Below are positions 4,387-5,093 of a stretch of DNA of 5,093 bases, in pieces. The stretch spans positions 1-5,093 of the forward strand of contig JAGVIF010000340.1 of assembly GCA_020056205.1 (NCBI GenBank). Direction: 5' to 3'. Both the position numbers and the translations under genes were made by a program. The notes beneath the pieces were generated by a model that saw only the letters and a program-made list of their open reading frames with translations, made no database searches and was not told the DNA's origin. Each line of letters starts with the position of its first letter. The first letter of the stretch is position 1. This DNA is from Lentisphaeria bacterium. GTDB taxonomy: Bacteria; Verrucomicrobiota; Lentisphaeria; Victivallales; GWF2-50-93.

Positions 4387-5093
4387 AGCTCTCCCTTGCT
4401 CCTACAAGCACCATTTTGCTGAAAGTCCGCTGATTGTTGAGTCTGAATGTCTTTGCCGCCGGCAGGTCGGAAGCAGGATCATCAACGTTACCTCCGAGGA
4501 GGAGGAGCCACTTCTCCCACGATGTCTTGTCAAGAAGGGTCAACTCCACCTGAACCGCGTATGGCAAAGGAGTGGCAACTGCGGTCTCCGTGCCGTTGTA
4601 GGTATAGTCATAGCCGGTGCCCGCGCCGCCATCTTCCGGGATTCCATTGCCGTCTTTATCCCTCATATCTAACTTGCCCTTGTTGTAACATGTGAACTTC
4701 AGCGATACGACATAAGGTATGACCTGTTGGAGGCCGTTTCCACTGGTGCTTGCCACGTTCTCGGTTGTCCCTGAGTAGTCTGAGGAAGTGGGAGTGTAAG
4801 GAGAACTACCGCTACCCTCATACGCTTTCCAGATTGAATACACCCTCTGAGGATTGCCCGTGTTCTTGGGCACGTATGGGAAATTATATTTCATGGCAGA
4901 GGGGTCCGAGTCTCCCGTAACTGCCCGGACAAGGAGCCCCGCCTCAAGATTACCGCCTGAACTCATTGGATCGAAGGCCTTGGTGAGTGTCGAGTCCGTC
5001 CTTGCCCATTTTATCTCGCGTATTTTGGCCATGGACTGATTGCTCGCCGGAGCGTCCTGTGATGATCCTACCGTCGTGGAACTGATGAAGTTA
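4382..5093 (-). CDS. GspJ-like minor pseudopilin, 3' part (5' end outside window)
   Basis: The frame stays open to the window edge. The first Met inside (5032) has no convincing ribosome-binding site and is preceded by at least 20 more codons in frame (ending ...APASNQS), so the true start and the prepilin signal must lie beyond 5093. About 236 residues are visible. The C-terminal half shows the beta-strand pattern typical of GspJ/PilW-like proteins: IPYVVSLKFTCYNKGK, then LPYAVQVELTLLDK, then an FSKMVLVG strand near the end. The order resembles the 'v..l.f.y...W...LP.aV.v.l.l' layout of GspJ. A DKDGNGIPED segment between the strands looks like a calcium-binding Asp/Asn loop inserted in the domain. 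The next gene on this strand is GspK-like, as in type II secretion operons. The stop codon TAG lies inside the GTAG foot of a REP-like hairpin, so the last residues may have been altered by insertion of the repeat. It is more GC-rich than the genes at the left end of the window. Confidence 0.6.
   Translation of the reverse strand, partial: NFISSTTVGSSQDAPASNQSMAKIREIKWARTDSTLTKAFDPMSSGGNLEAGLLVRAVTGDSDPSAMKYNFPYVPKNTGNPQRVYSIWKAYEGSGSSPYTPTSSDYSGTTENVASTSGNGLQQVIPYVVSLKFTCYNKGKLDMRDKDGNGIPEDGGAGTGYDYTYNGTETAVATPLPYAVQVELTLLDKTSWEKWLLLLGGNVDDPASDLPAAKTFRLNNQRTFSKMVLVGARESL

Noticed and set aside
5030..5032. ATG at 5032 as the true start of the GspJ-like gene
   Set aside because: The frame is open for at least 20 more codons to the window edge, no Shine-Dalgarno sequence precedes it, and no prepilin signal follows it. 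The gene is truncated by the window.

Overview
The window looks like a piece of an uncultured, diderm (Gram-negative type) bacterial chromosome. It carries type II secretion/type IV pilus-like minor pseudopilin genes, a DUF5989-type small membrane protein and a Sec-exported small protein. The intergenic DNA is rich in repeats. Very long GspK-like proteins with calcium-loop motifs next to GspJ-like proteins would suit the PVC group (Lentisphaerota, Verrucomicrobiota, Planctomycetota) or a similar lineage, but that is a weak inference and nothing here fixes the taxonomy.

Layout: positions 1-114 are non-coding, with an edge hairpin and a 10-bp tandem repeat just upstream of a plus-strand DUF5989-type gene (115-309). 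This gene converges on a minus-strand gene for a 154-residue secreted protein of unknown function (371-835), with two hairpins between their ends. Positions 836-1335 hold no convincing gene. They contain a palindromic candidate operator (876-887), an inverted pair of GTAG-footed hairpins (907-962), a GC-rich hairpin (1073-1092) and a first array of REP-like hairpins (1182-1325). The rest is a minus-strand operon-like block: the 3' part of a GspJ-like minor pseudopilin gene (4382-5093, cut by the window edge), then a 226-bp tandem array of the same REP-like hairpins (4161-4386), then a 926-residue GspK-like minor pseudopilin gene (1336-4116).

GspJ and GspK homologues normally sit together at the tip of a pseudopilus, so the two large genes probably act in one envelope-spanning complex. 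Both carry Asp/Asn-rich loops of the calcium-binding type. In the GspK-like protein two canonical EF-hand loops come from a recent 33-bp in-frame duplication.

The most unusual feature is the hairpin repeat family. Most of the small palindromes carry a GTAG tetranucleotide at the foot of the stem, the hallmark of REP elements mobilised by RAYT (TnpA-REP) transposases in enterobacteria. They are arranged as alternating inverted units (A-B-A-B-A). One array fills the intergenic space inside the pseudopilin operon, and its GTAG foot supplies the TAG stop codon of the GspJ-like gene. No RAYT gene is present in the window.
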